From a virus, in IMG/VR virus record IMGVR_UViG_3300038469_000141, positions 1 through 32,916 of that record: a stretch of DNA of 32,916 nucleotides; one strand, written 5' to 3'. The position numbers and the translations under genes were made by a program. Below are positions 22,058 through 30,030 of this stretch, piece by piece (within the stretch, counting starts at the first letter, position 1; every line of letters begins with the position of its first letter). The notes under the pieces are model-generated. The model saw only the letters and a list, made by a program, of their open reading frames with translations. It did not search any database and was not told the origin of the DNA.

Positions 22058-24130
22058 ATGGCCACAACCGCAAGCGCAGCACAAGACGCCCAAGCCGCCC
22101 AAGCCGCCGCCGACCGGATCGCCGCCGAAAAACAGGCGCGGGCCGACCGGGAGGCCGAACTCGCGGCGCAGCAGACCGCGCGCAGCGAAGAGCTGGCCGC
22201 GGCCGCCGAGCAACCATCCCCGGTCGTCGGCGACGCGTCGACGCTGCCGACGCTCGATCCGTACGCCAACCCCTATGGGGGTGTCGAGCGCGCCCGGCAA
22301 GAGCTGGAGGCAAAGCGGCAAGAACAACTCGGGATCCTTGCCAGCCTGCCGGGACCTGTGCGCATCGCGAGCAAGATTTACCCGCTGGTGGCCGAGCGTG
22401 CGGGTGAATACTTCGGGCAGGGACAGCCGCAGCAGTTCGTCCCCGAGCCGTTCGTTCCCGAGAAATACCCGAGATTCGAAGGCGAATCCGATCGCGATTA
22501 CGCCGCCAGGATCAACACGGCGCAGGCCGGACACCAGATTACCCAGGGGATGGCAAAACTGGCATTTGAGCGCAAGCAAGCCGAGGCGGTGAAGACCGCC
22601 CCGCCTGTGTCACTGGGCACCGTGGGGCAGCCAGGCATGATGGCCGGCATGCGCGGCGCCGCCGAAGGCGTGGCAGAAGCGCAGATCCGGCAGGCCACGG
22701 CAATCAGTGCGGCACAAGAACAGGCGGCGCTGCAACAGGGACGCGCCGCACGGGCCATGCTCGACCTCGAAAAGTCGCGACGTGACGAGCGCGAGCGGCT
22801 TGGAAAGGCGTTCTCGCAGTACGATCACGAGTCGCAGCAGGCGCTCAATGAGCTGAACAAGGCTCCCGAGACGGCCGCCGACGTGTTTCGCGGCATGGGA
22901 AAAGGGGCACAGGTCGCCGCGGCGCTGGGCATGATCGCGGGCGGATGGCTCGCAGGTGCCGGCAAGGGGTCGGGCACACAGATGGTCGACCTCATGAGCC
23001 GGATCGCGTCCGAGCGAAACGAGGCCCGAAAGACGAAATGGACCGCGGCAAACATGGCCGCCGAGAAAAAGCGTGACTGGATCGAGCGCAAAGTTTCGCT
23101 TCTGGGCAATGAACAAGCGTCGGACCTCTACACGCAAAAACTGGTCGCTGAAGCCGGCGCCGCCGAGATCCGCAAGGCGATCGCGCAGACCACCGTGCCC
23201 ACGGCCAAAGCCAACCTGCACCAAGAACTGGTCGGGCTTGAGACGCACCTACGCGACATCGGCAACCAACTCAAGACCCAGCTTGCCCTTACGCCGCAGT
23301 CGACCGTGGTCGACCCGTACGCGGGTGCCCGACGACAGGCGCGGGCCGCGATTCGGGAAATCGAAAAGGCGGACACCGGGATCATTGCAAAGGGCTACGC
23401 GGACGCCTTTGGCCAGGCGAGCAAACAGCATCACGATTGGTCGGTGGAAGAATTCAAGACCAAGGCGCAATCGATGACCGGCGAAGGCGGCACGGTCAAA
23501 CAGGCACAGTTTCTCGCCAAGGAGGTCGCGCCATATATCGGAGTGAACCTCGGGATCGACTCGTTCATTGAGCGCCACCAGTCGAAGGATGTCGCCGGTC
23601 GTGGCACTGGACTCGCGACGTACTTTTGGTCCGAGGATGGCCGCGCTGTGCGAGAAGACATCATGGAGATCATGCAACGGCAGTTGCGGTCGGAGTCTGG
23701 CGCCGTGCTCTCCGACGAGGAGATCGAACGTCGCTTCAACTCGGCCTACTCCGGCATCGGCGACAATGAAATGATGCGCAACCTGGAACGGCTCAAAACG
23801 GCCAACTCCCGATTTATCCAAGGCGTCGGCGCGGCCGTCACCGACGAAACATGGGAGTACTACCAGGACAACCTCGCCCGTCGCACGGGTCAGTCGCGCG
23901 GTGTCGCGGCGGTGGGCTCCGGCGACGTCGATGCCGATGCCGAAGCGCTCGGCGGAAAACGCGTCGGCGCGCAGCAAGGTGGAGGGGTTGACGACATCGA
24001 CCTGGTCGAGCAAGCCAACTTGCTGCGATCGACGCTGCCGGGGGTGGAGCCGATCGAAAAAACACCGCGCGGTGGGACCGTCGTCGGCCCAACGCAATCG
24101 CTGCCGCGCGCCGGGATGTTCACCCAGTAG
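22058..24130 (+). CDS. Putative internal virion/ejection protein (690 aa)
   Basis: ATG at 22058 lies 6 nt after the previous stop. The N-terminal 70 residues are Ala/Gln/Glu-rich coiled coil (AAQAAADRIAAEKQARADRE). Several more helical, charged regions follow (QARAARAMLDLEKSRRDERE-like, FSQYDHESQQALNELNKAPE). One hydrophobic Ala/Gly stretch near residue 290 (VAAALGMIAGGWLAGAGKGS) could insert into membrane. The last 100 residues contain DDIDLVEQANLLRSTLPG. No lytic or protease motif is visible. Large, Ala-rich, helical proteins just downstream of the nozzle are typical of podophage DNA-ejection proteins; the assignment is by analogy. Confidence 0.55.
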   Translation: MATTASAAQDAQAAQAAADRIAAEKQARADREAELAAQQTARSEELAAAAEQPSPVVGDASTLPTLDPYANPYGGVERARQELEAKRQEQLGILASLPGPVRIASKIYPLVAERAGEYFGQGQPQQFVPEPFVPEKYPRFEGESDRDYAARINTAQAGHQITQGMAKLAFERKQAEAVKTAPPVSLGTVGQPGMMAGMRGAAEGVAEAQIRQATAISAAQEQAALQQGRAARAMLDLEKSRRDERERLGKAFSQYDHESQQALNELNKAPETAADVFRGMGKGAQVAAALGMIAGGWLAGAGKGSGTQMVDLMSRIASERNEARKTKWTAANMAAEKKRDWIERKVSLLGNEQASDLYTQKLVAEAGAAEIRKAIAQTTVPTAKANLHQELVGLETHLRDIGNQLKTQLALTPQSTVVDPYAGARRQARAAIREIEKADTGIIAKGYADAFGQASKQHHDWSVEEFKTKAQSMTGEGGTVKQAQFLAKEVAPYIGVNLGIDSFIERHQSKDVAGRGTGLATYFWSEDGRAVREDIMEIMQRQLRSESGAVLSDEEIERRFNSAYSGIGDNEMMRNLERLKTANSRFIQGVGAAVTDETWEYYQDNLARRTGQSRGVAAVGSGDVDADAEALGGKRVGAQQGGGVDDIDLVEQANLLRSTLPGVEPIEKTPRGGTVVGPTQSLPRAGMFTQ

Positions 24131-24133
24131 CCC

Positions 24134-26770
24134 ATGGCGAGCCCAGCCGATACCGTCAAAGTCGCCAAGGGCCGCGACGTTCTCGAGATCCCGGCTGATC
24201 GCGTTGAGGATGCGGCGACACGCGGCTACAGGCCCGTGTCTGCCGAACGTGCGCAGGCGATTGCGGTCACCAAAGAGGCGTCCGAGCAGGGGGGACGAGC
24301 CGCGGTGGAGGCCGTGGGCCGGGGCCTGTTCTTCGGGCTGACCGACCTCGCGGCCGCGCGGCTGGGCGCCGATACCGAAGCGCTGGCCGCCCGCGCCGAG
24401 GGGACACAAGCGCTTGAGTTCGCTGGGGCGATCGCTCCGGTCCTCTTGTCGGGCGGCGCCGGTGCGGTCGGGCTCGGGGCGAGGGCCGGTGCGGCCGGCG
24501 CCCGGGCCGGTGTCCGTGGCGCCCTGGCTGCCGCGCCCACAGCCCTGGTATCCCGCACAACCGCCGGCGTCGGTGAGGCCGTCGCGTCGCGCCTGGGCGG
24601 CGGCGTGCTCGCCCGCGCGGCCGGGCACGGTGTCGGGGCGGGCCTGGAGGGGATGGCCTACGGGGCCGGGGCCGTCGTGTCCGAGGCCTCGCTTGGGGAC
24701 GCGGACATCACTGCGGAGAAGCTCCTGGCAGGCGCGGGGGAGGCTGGGATCATGTCGGCCCTGCTGGGCGGGGGCGTGTCGCTCGCGGGCTCAGGGCTGG
24801 CAGCAGCTGCGCGAGGGGGCCGACGGATCGCGGGGTCGGCATTTGAGCGGGTCGCCGGGGCTGGCGATGACCTGGCCGATCCCGCGGTCCGGGCGGCCGC
24901 GTTGGGAGACGGCCCGGGGGCCCGGCTTGCCCACGCCGAGGCCCGGGCACTGGGGGCCGACGCAACGCAGCACGCCTCGATCGACGCGCTCGCCAACGCC
25001 TCGCGCACCGAAGGCGGGCGGCAGATCTTGGCCGCGGCCAGCCGGCCCGTCGCCGACAGCCTCGGGGAGATCGGCCTGCGCATGAGGTCCGTGGTCGGCA
25101 CGCGCACCGATGACGCCTTTGAGGCCGCCCAACGCGAACTCGCGTCCACGGCGAAGATCGGCACCCGCGGCGCCGGCGAGGCCCTGCAGCTGGTGTCGGC
25201 GCGGATCGATGACGCGATCAAAAACCCCGCGGGCTGGGGATTTTCCGACCCACTGTCGGCCGGGGCGCTTCGCCAGGCGCGCAAGATCCTGCGCGCGTCG
25301 GACGACGACCTTATCGCTTCCCCGGCCAAGGCTCACGCCACGCTGCACCGGGCGGCGAACGACCTGGATGACTTGATCTCACAGCACCGTGCCGTCGGCT
25401 CGCGCGACGCGGCGCAACTGGAGGGCTTTCGCGATGCGCTGCGCGGCATGGTCGACGACGGCGCGATGTGGGGCCCCAGGGGCCGAGGCATGCTCGACGT
25501 CTACGCGGCCCGCAAAGCCGAATCTGCCGCGTTGGACAAGCTGCCCAACCGCGTCAAGTTGGCGATGGAAAACGGCGTCACCGACTCCAATGCGACGTTG
25601 GTCGCCCGGTACGGCGAGCAGATCGGCGAGGTGCTGGCCGCCCGCAGAGTGACCGCCGACGCCCTGGAGAACGTCGGCCAGGACGTCAAGGCACTACGGC
25701 AGGCGATCGATGAAGCCGATGGCGGCGTGGTGTATGGCCGCGAGGTCGCAGCGATGCGCGAGCACCGGGGCAACGTGGGCCGCCTCGAGGAAGGCGCGCG
25801 GGCACGGCTGGCACGCGGCGGCGCGTCGACGATCGCCCAGTCGGTCGGCGGCGTGGCCGGCGGCCTGGTCGGCTGGGCGGCGGGCAAGGGCGTGGGCGCG
25901 GCGCTGGGGGCCTTCACCCGGCCGATGACGACGCTGCGCGTAGCGGCCCGGGTCCGGCAAATGCTCGAATCGTTCGACGGCGCCGAGAAGGCGGCCTTTT
26001 CTGCGGCCCGGGGCTTTGTCGAGGGCGCCAAGGTGGCGGCCAAGGGCGTGGGTGCGGCAGCCCGCACTGCGGCCGCCAAGGGGGCGGGCAGTCTGTACGC
26101 CGCCAAGACCCCCGAAGCAAAGCGCAGCCGCGAAAGGCAGATCGAGGCACTGCGCGACATGGTCGTCCAGCTCGCTGGCGACCCGATGGCCATCGGCGAG
26201 CGACTGGAGTCCGAGGTTTTCGACCTGCGCCACGTGGCACCCGCGGCCGCCGACCTGATCCCCAAGATCGGCGCCAAGGCGACAATGTTCCTCATGAGCA
26301 AGCTGCCGCCAGTGCACACTCCCAAGTTTGGCGGCGGCAAACCGCTGGTCGACCCGGCGCAGCTGACCAAGTTCGGCTCCTATGCCGAAGCGCTCGCCGA
26401 CCCGCTGTCCAAGCTCGCAGCACTGGCGACCGGTGGCCTGCAGACCGAGCACGTCGAGGCGATCGCCGCCTGTTATCCCAAGCTGTTCGAGCGGTTCACG
26501 GCGCAGATCATGGAGGCCGTCGGTATGGCCAAGAAAAACGGCAGGCCGGTGCCCTACCAGGCGCGCGTGCGGGTCGGCTCACTGTTCGGAATCCCGCTGG
26601 ACGACTCGCTTGAACCGGGTTTCGCGGCGTCGATCAATGGCGGACCGCCGCCGCCGGCGGAGATGCCACCGCCGGGCACGACCGTCCGGGGCACACTTTC
26701 CAAGGCGCCGATTGAGCGGGATTCGAGCCGCACGACAATCGAGCACCTCGAAAAGGGCGGCGTGCGGTAG
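24134..26770 (+). CDS. Large Ala/Gly-rich ejection-like protein with membrane-prone segments (878 aa)
   Basis: ATG at 24134 lies 3 nt after the previous stop. The N-terminus (DTVKVAKGRDVLEIPADRVE followed by DAATRGYRPVSAE) looks globular. Hydrophobic Gly/Ala segments follow near residues 95-120 (FAGAIAPVLLSGGAGAVGLG), 195-225 (GIMSALLGGGVSLAGSGLAA) and 570-600 (VGGVAGGLVGWAAGKGVGAA). Between them are long helical charged regions. The C-terminal 180 residues contain LIPKIGAKATMFLMSKLP and repeated pairs of basic residues. The profile resembles ejection proteins that form a channel through the cell envelope. No transglycosylase motif is seen. The stop is 11 bp from the stop of a convergent gene. 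Confidence 0.55.
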   Translation: MASPADTVKVAKGRDVLEIPADRVEDAATRGYRPVSAERAQAIAVTKEASEQGGRAAVEAVGRGLFFGLTDLAAARLGADTEALAARAEGTQALEFAGAIAPVLLSGGAGAVGLGARAGAAGARAGVRGALAAAPTALVSRTTAGVGEAVASRLGGGVLARAAGHGVGAGLEGMAYGAGAVVSEASLGDADITAEKLLAGAGEAGIMSALLGGGVSLAGSGLAAAARGGRRIAGSAFERVAGAGDDLADPAVRAAALGDGPGARLAHAEARALGADATQHASIDALANASRTEGGRQILAAASRPVADSLGEIGLRMRSVVGTRTDDAFEAAQRELASTAKIGTRGAGEALQLVSARIDDAIKNPAGWGFSDPLSAGALRQARKILRASDDDLIASPAKAHATLHRAANDLDDLISQHRAVGSRDAAQLEGFRDALRGMVDDGAMWGPRGRGMLDVYAARKAESAALDKLPNRVKLAMENGVTDSNATLVARYGEQIGEVLAARRVTADALENVGQDVKALRQAIDEADGGVVYGREVAAMREHRGNVGRLEEGARARLARGGASTIAQSVGGVAGGLVGWAAGKGVGAALGAFTRPMTTLRVAARVRQMLESFDGAEKAAFSAARGFVEGAKVAAKGVGAAARTAAAKGAGSLYAAKTPEAKRSRERQIEALRDMVVQLAGDPMAIGERLESEVFDLRHVAPAAADLIPKIGAKATMFLMSKLPPVHTPKFGGGKPLVDPAQLTKFGSYAEALADPLSKLAALATGGLQTEHVEAIAACYPKLFERFTAQIMEAVGMAKKNGRPVPYQARVRVGSLFGIPLDDSLEPGFAASINGGPPPPAEMPPPGTTVRGTLSKAPIERDSSRTTIEHLEKGGVR

Positions 26771-26781
26771 TCCGGGGTTGG

Positions 26782-27084
26782 TCATGCCTCGACGTGCTCG
26801 CCGAGATAGCGGCCGCAGGCGCAGTCGATGATCTCGCCACTGTCGACGTTGTAGGCGAGCAACTCGCGGGGCTGTAGCGTGTCGTCGGGCTCGATCCGCG
26901 TCGCCGCGATTACGATCGCTTCGATCACCGCGGCGTGTATACCACGGCGGTGCGTGCCGCCAAAAGTGAACACGAGCACGATGTCCCACCAAAGCCGCGG
27001 ACCACACCGGATCGCCACGTGCACTCCTGGATTGATCACCCGCAGCTTGGCGATGATCGAGCGGACAGCCTCGGCCGCGTTCAC
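26782..27084 (-). CDS. Unknown small protein (100 aa)
   Basis: The start is GTG at 27084 in a GTGA overlap with the stop of the Lys-rich gene (27081-27084). The product begins with a helix (AAEAVRSIIAKLRVINPGVH), then beta segments (VAIRCGPRLWWDIVLVFTFG, IHAAVIEAIVIAATRIEPDD). It ends with CACGRYLGEHVEA, with Cys residues close together that could bind metal. It is not a membrane protein despite hydrophobic strands. It is the last gene of the leftward group and converges on the ejection-protein gene. Function unknown. Confidence 0.6.
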   Translation of the reverse strand: MNAAEAVRSIIAKLRVINPGVHVAIRCGPRLWWDIVLVFTFGGTHRRGIHAAVIEAIVIAATRIEPDDTLQPRELLAYNVDSGEIIDCACGRYLGEHVEA

Positions 27085-27260
27085 GCGGCGTTCATCCTGC
27101 GGCGATGGGGTCGCTTCGCAGGACTGCCCAGCCAGACCCGTTCGTCGACGGGGACCGGGAAGGGGTCGCGCGGCGTCACGTCGTGATCGCCGATCGGTTG
27201 GGGCTTGCCGTTGGGTTGGCGCTTGGCGGGCTTCTTGGGCTTTTTGGGTTTGGCGTTCAT
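27081..27260 (-). CDS. Small basic protein (59 aa)
   Basis: ATG at 27260 overlaps the lipoprotein gene stop by 4 bp, and its own stop overlaps the next start, so the frame is fixed by two overlaps. The N-terminus is Lys/Pro-rich (MNAKPKKPKKPAKRQPNG) and resembles DNA-binding or disordered tails. The middle is acidic/Pro-rich (DHDVTPRDPFPVPVDERVWL) and the C-terminus is again basic (KRPHRRRMNAA). Function unknown. Confidence 0.55.
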   Translation of the reverse strand: MNAKPKKPKKPAKRQPNGKPQPIGDHDVTPRDPFPVPVDERVWLGSPAKRPHRRRMNAA

Positions 27261-27619
27261 GGCACTTCTCCCGCGGCGTCGAGCTCGATCGCCAGTTGCC
27301 CCATCGCGGCGTCGAGGTCGGTCGCCAGCTCTCGCTTTTCCGTGTCGGTCATGTCATCGGCGCCCGCGGGGGCCGTCGCCTGCTCAGCCTTTTGCGCGAG
27401 CCCGGTCGCCCTGTCGATCGCCGCCTTCAGGCCGACGGTCAAAAGCCGCGCGCCAAGACACGCGGCGGCGCTGCTGTAGTCGGGCAGCGAGCGTGCGCAG
27501 TCCAGAAGGCGCGGCACGTCGACGCGCGACATGACGGCCCCCAGCGTGGGCGGCAGCGTGGGCGGTGGCTGGCAAGCCGCGAGCGTGGCGGCGGTGACGA
27601 TGACGGCAGCGTGACGCAT
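27257..27619 (-). CDS. Small lipoprotein (120 aa), possible outer spanin
   Basis: ATG at 27619. Residues 1-16 form a short type II signal peptide (MRHAAVIVTAATLAAC) with lipobox LAAC, so Cys16 would be lipidated after processing. A Pro-rich start (QPPPTLPPTLG) follows, as in Rz1-type outer spanins, but the protein is longer than typical Rz1. The rest is helical (RLLDCARSLPDYSSAAACLG, then a C-terminal acidic helix). It lies in a leftward group after a holin-like gene, which suggests a lysis role. Alternatives are a membrane-surface exclusion lipoprotein or an unrelated envelope protein. Confidence 0.65.
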   Translation of the reverse strand: MRHAAVIVTAATLAACQPPPTLPPTLGAVMSRVDVPRLLDCARSLPDYSSAAACLGARLLTVGLKAAIDRATGLAQKAEQATAPAGADDMTDTEKRELATDLDAAMGQLAIELDAAGEVP

Positions 27620-27663
27620 GTCCTGTCATCGTCGGCCCCAGCGGCCGGCTCGCGCAAGGGGTC

Positions 27664-28074
27664 CTATGTCTCACCGCTGCCCGGCGGCTCGCGAAACGTG
27701 TGTACGGTCGTGTCGGGCACGGGGCGCACGAGCCCTTCGTGATACGCCGTCGCCTCGCGCGACAGCATCCGCGCGACCACCCGCGACGCGTTGTGGCGTT
27801 CGAGTAGGTACCGCACGGCCGCGGCGACCATCAAGATCCCGGCCTGCACCTGGGCGATCTGGTCGACCGACCATCCGAAGGCGGAGAACAGCCCCGCCGA
27901 CGCCGCCACGACGAACACCCCACCCACGACCAGGGCGAGCGGGTCGGCGGCCGCCAGCGGCCACGGCCTCACGTCGCGACCAGAGACCGGGCGTTGTCCG
28001 CCCCCCGACGGGTGGATCGTGTCCACGGCGAGCACCCCGGAGATCGATGACGATGCGCTTGGGTCGTCGGCCAC
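27664..28074 (-). CDS. Holin-like membrane protein (136 aa)
   Basis: Two hydrophobic segments (DPLALVVGGVFVVAASAGLF and IAQVQAGILMVAAAVRYLLE), separated by FSAFGWSVDQ, match the pattern of small phage holins in which a second helix starts near a Q-A/V-Q motif. The N-terminal 50 residues are polar and the C-terminal tail is charged. I chose GTG at 28074 because a -10-like TACCCT lies 5 nt upstream; other GTG codons further in are possible (uncertainty about the N-terminal 40 aa). It is transcribed divergently from the gene at 28097. Holins permeabilise the inner membrane; the role is inferred from topology and from the nearby endolysin. Confidence 0.6.
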   Translation of the reverse strand: MADDPSASSSISGVLAVDTIHPSGGGQRPVSGRDVRPWPLAAADPLALVVGGVFVVAASAGLFSAFGWSVDQIAQVQAGILMVAAAVRYLLERHNASRVVARMLSREATAYHEGLVRPVPDTTVHTFREPPGSGET

Positions 28075-28079
28075 GCCCA

Positions 28080-28089
28080 AGGGTACAAT
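28080..28089. promoter_or_regulatory. Overlapping divergent -10 elements (bidirectional, leaderless)
   Basis: The plus strand reads AGGGTACAAT. Rightward TACAAT (28084-28089, 5/6 to TATAAT) lies 7 nt before the ATG at 28097. Leftward TACCCT (28085-28080) lies 5 nt before the GTG at 28074. The two elements share the TA step at 28084-28085. Each distance would put the transcription start at the start codon. No good -35 is seen on either side. A similar arrangement occurs at 29100-29109. Confidence 0.45.
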
Positions 28090-28096
28090 GGCCGCG

Positions 28097-28813
28097 ATGC
28101 CCACCCGGTTTTTTTTCCGTGCCTCCACCGCTGCCAGTGTGTCGCCCGCGTTTTCCGCGGACTGGGATGACACCGCGGAGGCAGCTCGCCGCCTACTCGC
28201 GACCACACGACTTTCGACGGATACCCTCGCCGGGGGCTCCGCGATCGACTGGTCGGCCGGCGATCTTGCGCTCGATCGGCAGTATGTGTCCGACCCCCTC
28301 GCGGCCGGCATCGACTTTGCCGGGATGTATGTCAGCGCATCGCTGCGCGCCGCCGAGTCAAACGCGGACGATAACGCCACGTGGCGCGCTGGCATTCGGC
28401 TGGTCAACGCCGCTGGCACGGTTGAGCGCGCCGTTTTGCTCGCCGTGGGTGCGCACAGCTCGGGCACGGAAATATCGTCGGGGGCCTACCTGTCGCGCCG
28501 CGCGATCCAGGCGGCGCAGATCTCCGCGAGCCTGGGTTATCGCACACAGGCAGGTGATCGGCTGGTGGTTGAATTGGGCTACTCCGATGCCTCGGGCACC
28601 ACGCCCGACGTCAACGCAGTATGGGGCAGCTCAGGCGGCGCTGGCAATGGCGGGACCGGTGACGATCTGCCCTACGGCGAAGGTGCTTCCGCGTCGTACA
28701 ATCCTTGGATCGAGTTCTCCGGCACAATCATCACGCTTGCGCAGGCCCAGGCGATCGTGGCGCAGGGGGTGTGGGGCCCGAAGATCTGGGCGCCTGTGGA
28801 CACGGCCTGCTAA
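28097..28813 (+). CDS. Beta-rich phage structural-like protein (238 aa)
   Basis: I chose ATG at 28097 (MPTRFFFRASTAASVSPAFS) rather than the in-frame ATG at 28088, because TACAAT overlaps the latter and homologous phage proteins commonly begin MPTRFYx... A WDDTAEAARR segment follows, then beta strands (DLALDRQYVSDPLAAGIDFA, MYVSASLRAAESNADDNATW, GTVERAVLLAVGAHSSGTE), Gly/Ser loops and a C-terminal PWIEFSGTIITL. This is the profile of a single beta-sandwich virion protein, perhaps receptor-binding or decoration; this is inference. Its stop TAA overlaps the stop of the convergent gene at 28810. Confidence 0.6.
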   Translation: MPTRFFFRASTAASVSPAFSADWDDTAEAARRLLATTRLSTDTLAGGSAIDWSAGDLALDRQYVSDPLAAGIDFAGMYVSASLRAAESNADDNATWRAGIRLVNAAGTVERAVLLAVGAHSSGTEISSGAYLSRRAIQAAQISASLGYRTQAGDRLVVELGYSDASGTTPDVNAVWGSSGGAGNGGTGDDLPYGEGASASYNPWIEFSGTIITLAQAQAIVAQGVWGPKIWAPVDTAC

Positions 28814-29094
28814 TCGCCGGCGCCGCGAGCTTCCAAAACTTCCTGCCACACACCATCATTGCGGGCCAAGAGCCACGCGATCACGCGAACGGGGACCTTC
28901 ACCGTCTTGGTTCCGGCACACAGTTCGACGTGGGATCCCGTCGACGGGCCGACGACGGTCGTCGGATAGATCGATAGCTCAATGTGCTGACCACGATCGG
29001 CGATCTGCACGACCGTTTCCACGCTGCCTACCCTGCCCCACGCCCAGCCCTCGGGAGCCGTCGCCGGTGCGTGTCGTGCTGCCACGGTCCGCAT
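28810..29094 (-). CDS. Unknown small protein (94 aa)
   Basis: ATG at 29094. Residues 14-90 look like a small beta/alpha domain (RVGSVETVVQIADRGQHIEL, SHVELCAGTKTVKVPVRVIA, WLLARNDGVWQEVLEARG). There is no membrane segment, signal peptide or known motif. The start is 21 bp from the endolysin start on the other strand. Its stop shares CTAA (28810-28813) with the convergent gene's stop. The frame is supported by even distribution of charged residues. Function unknown. Confidence 0.55.
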   Translation of the reverse strand: MRTVAARHAPATAPEGWAWGRVGSVETVVQIADRGQHIELSIYPTTVVGPSTGSHVELCAGTKTVKVPVRVIAWLLARNDGVWQEVLEARGAGD

Positions 29095-29099
29095 CGTAC

Positions 29100-29109
29100 C
29101 GGGTATCCT
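29100..29109. promoter_or_regulatory. Second overlapping divergent -10 pair
   Basis: The plus strand reads CGGGTATCCT. Rightward TATCCT (29104-29109) lies 6 nt before the ATG at 29116. Leftward TACCCG (29105-29100) lies 5 nt before the ATG at 29094. Both use the TA at 29104-29105. It resembles the site at 28080-28089 (GGGTA at the centre of each). The leftward gene also has AGGA about 10 nt upstream, so it might not be leaderless if its transcript starts further back. No -35 is evident. Confidence 0.4.
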
Positions 29110-29115
29110 GCGCCC

Positions 29116-29898
29116 ATGTCGATCTTTGATCGGATCAAGGCCCTGGTCGCCCCCGTGTTCGACGCGTCGGGACCCTGGCGGCCCGACCTCAATCACCCGT
29201 CCGCCTCGCGGGGCACACCCCCAGCCCCCTCGCCAGTGCTCGGGATCATCGACCTCCAGCGGCCGGCTGCGGCCCAGCGCTACGGCTCGGGGCGGCTCAA
29301 GCGGACGCGGTTCCCAGCTGTCGACCTGTCCACGCGCCAGGTGGTGATCGTGCTGCACCAGGCCGGTGTTGAGCGCAGCGATGAGGCCTGGCGCAAGTCG
29401 GCCCACCGGGTGACCTGTCATTACGCGGTGGGGCCGTCGGGCGTGGTGTTTCGCGTGCATCCGCCGCCCACCCGGCTGGTCGCCGCAAACCGGGTGGACC
29501 GGTACCCGTGGCACGCGATCTCGATCGAGGTGCTGGCCAATCTCGAGGGCGTGGCGGGCTCGGGCAAGTGGTGGATGCCTGCCAAGTACGGCCGTGGCCA
29601 GCTGGGTGATCTTCAGATCCAGGGCTGTCGGCTAGCGATCATGACGGCCTGCGACGACATTCGGGCGGCAGGCGGCGAGGTGTTCGGGATCTTGCCGCAC
29701 CGCACCACGGGGCGTGATTCGGTCGGTCGCCCCAACCGGCCGATCTGCCCGGGCTCCGCCGTGTGGTCGCATTGTGGGGAATGGGCTGGCGCCGCGCTCG
29801 GGCTACGGGTGCCGGGGCCGGGGTGGTGCCTGGGGGGGATGTCGGTGCCGCAGACGTGGCACGGCCCGTGGTGGGAGCATTGCACGCGGTATCTGTGA
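29116..29898 (+). CDS. Endolysin: N-acetylmuramoyl-L-alanine amidase (Amidase_2-like, 260 aa)
   Basis: Cleaves the amide bond between muramic acid and the stem peptide in peptidoglycan at the end of infection. Zinc-ligand and catalytic candidates follow the Amidase_2/T7-lysozyme order: H81 in VVIVLHQAGV, H102 and Y103 in CHYAVGPSGVVFRVHPP, E138 in ISIEVLANLEG, H195 in ILPHRTTGR, and C211 in RPICPG. The N-terminal 70 residues are linker-like and have no signal peptide, so a holin or pinholin is needed for release. The C-terminus is aromatic (TWHGPWWEHCTRYL). I chose ATG at 29116 because TATCCT lies 6 nt upstream and there is no Shine-Dalgarno. Confidence 0.85.
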   Translation: MSIFDRIKALVAPVFDASGPWRPDLNHPSASRGTPPAPSPVLGIIDLQRPAAAQRYGSGRLKRTRFPAVDLSTRQVVIVLHQAGVERSDEAWRKSAHRVTCHYAVGPSGVVFRVHPPPTRLVAANRVDRYPWHAISIEVLANLEGVAGSGKWWMPAKYGRGQLGDLQIQGCRLAIMTACDDIRAAGGEVFGILPHRTTGRDSVGRPNRPICPGSAVWSHCGEWAGAALGLRVPGPGWCLGGMSVPQTWHGPWWEHCTRYL

Positions 29899-30018
29899 TA
29901 GCGTGGGGCGTGTCGGCGCGCTTTGTGCGGGTCTGTTTGCGCTGCGGCGCAAGGCCCTCCGCATGTCGCTGCCTTGACCACACCGGCCGATCGTCACACG
30001 CTGTGCCGGTGAGCGCGC

Positions 30019-30024
30019 TACGAT
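30019..30024 (+). promoter_or_regulatory. -10-like TACGAT upstream of GTG 30031
   Basis: TACGAT lies 6 nt before the GTG at 30031, the same spacing as at 821 and 29116. No -35 element is seen at 17 bp. It suggests another leaderless transcript, in the 132-bp gap after the endolysin. The rest of this gap (29899-30018) holds no supported gene. Confidence 0.35.
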
Positions 30025-30030
30025 CTCCCG

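Noticed and set aside
20759-22579. Minus-strand frame of about 600 codons rich in Leu/Arg
   Set aside because: It is the antisense of the Gln-rich S74 protein (CAG codons read as CTG); low complexity, no motif.
27671-27964. Arg/Gly-rich minus-strand frame (MAAGGRRPARPGRGW...) overlapping the holin-like gene
   Set aside because: The alternative frame has two clear hydrophobic helices and holin-like pattern; this one is Arg/Gly-rich without structure.
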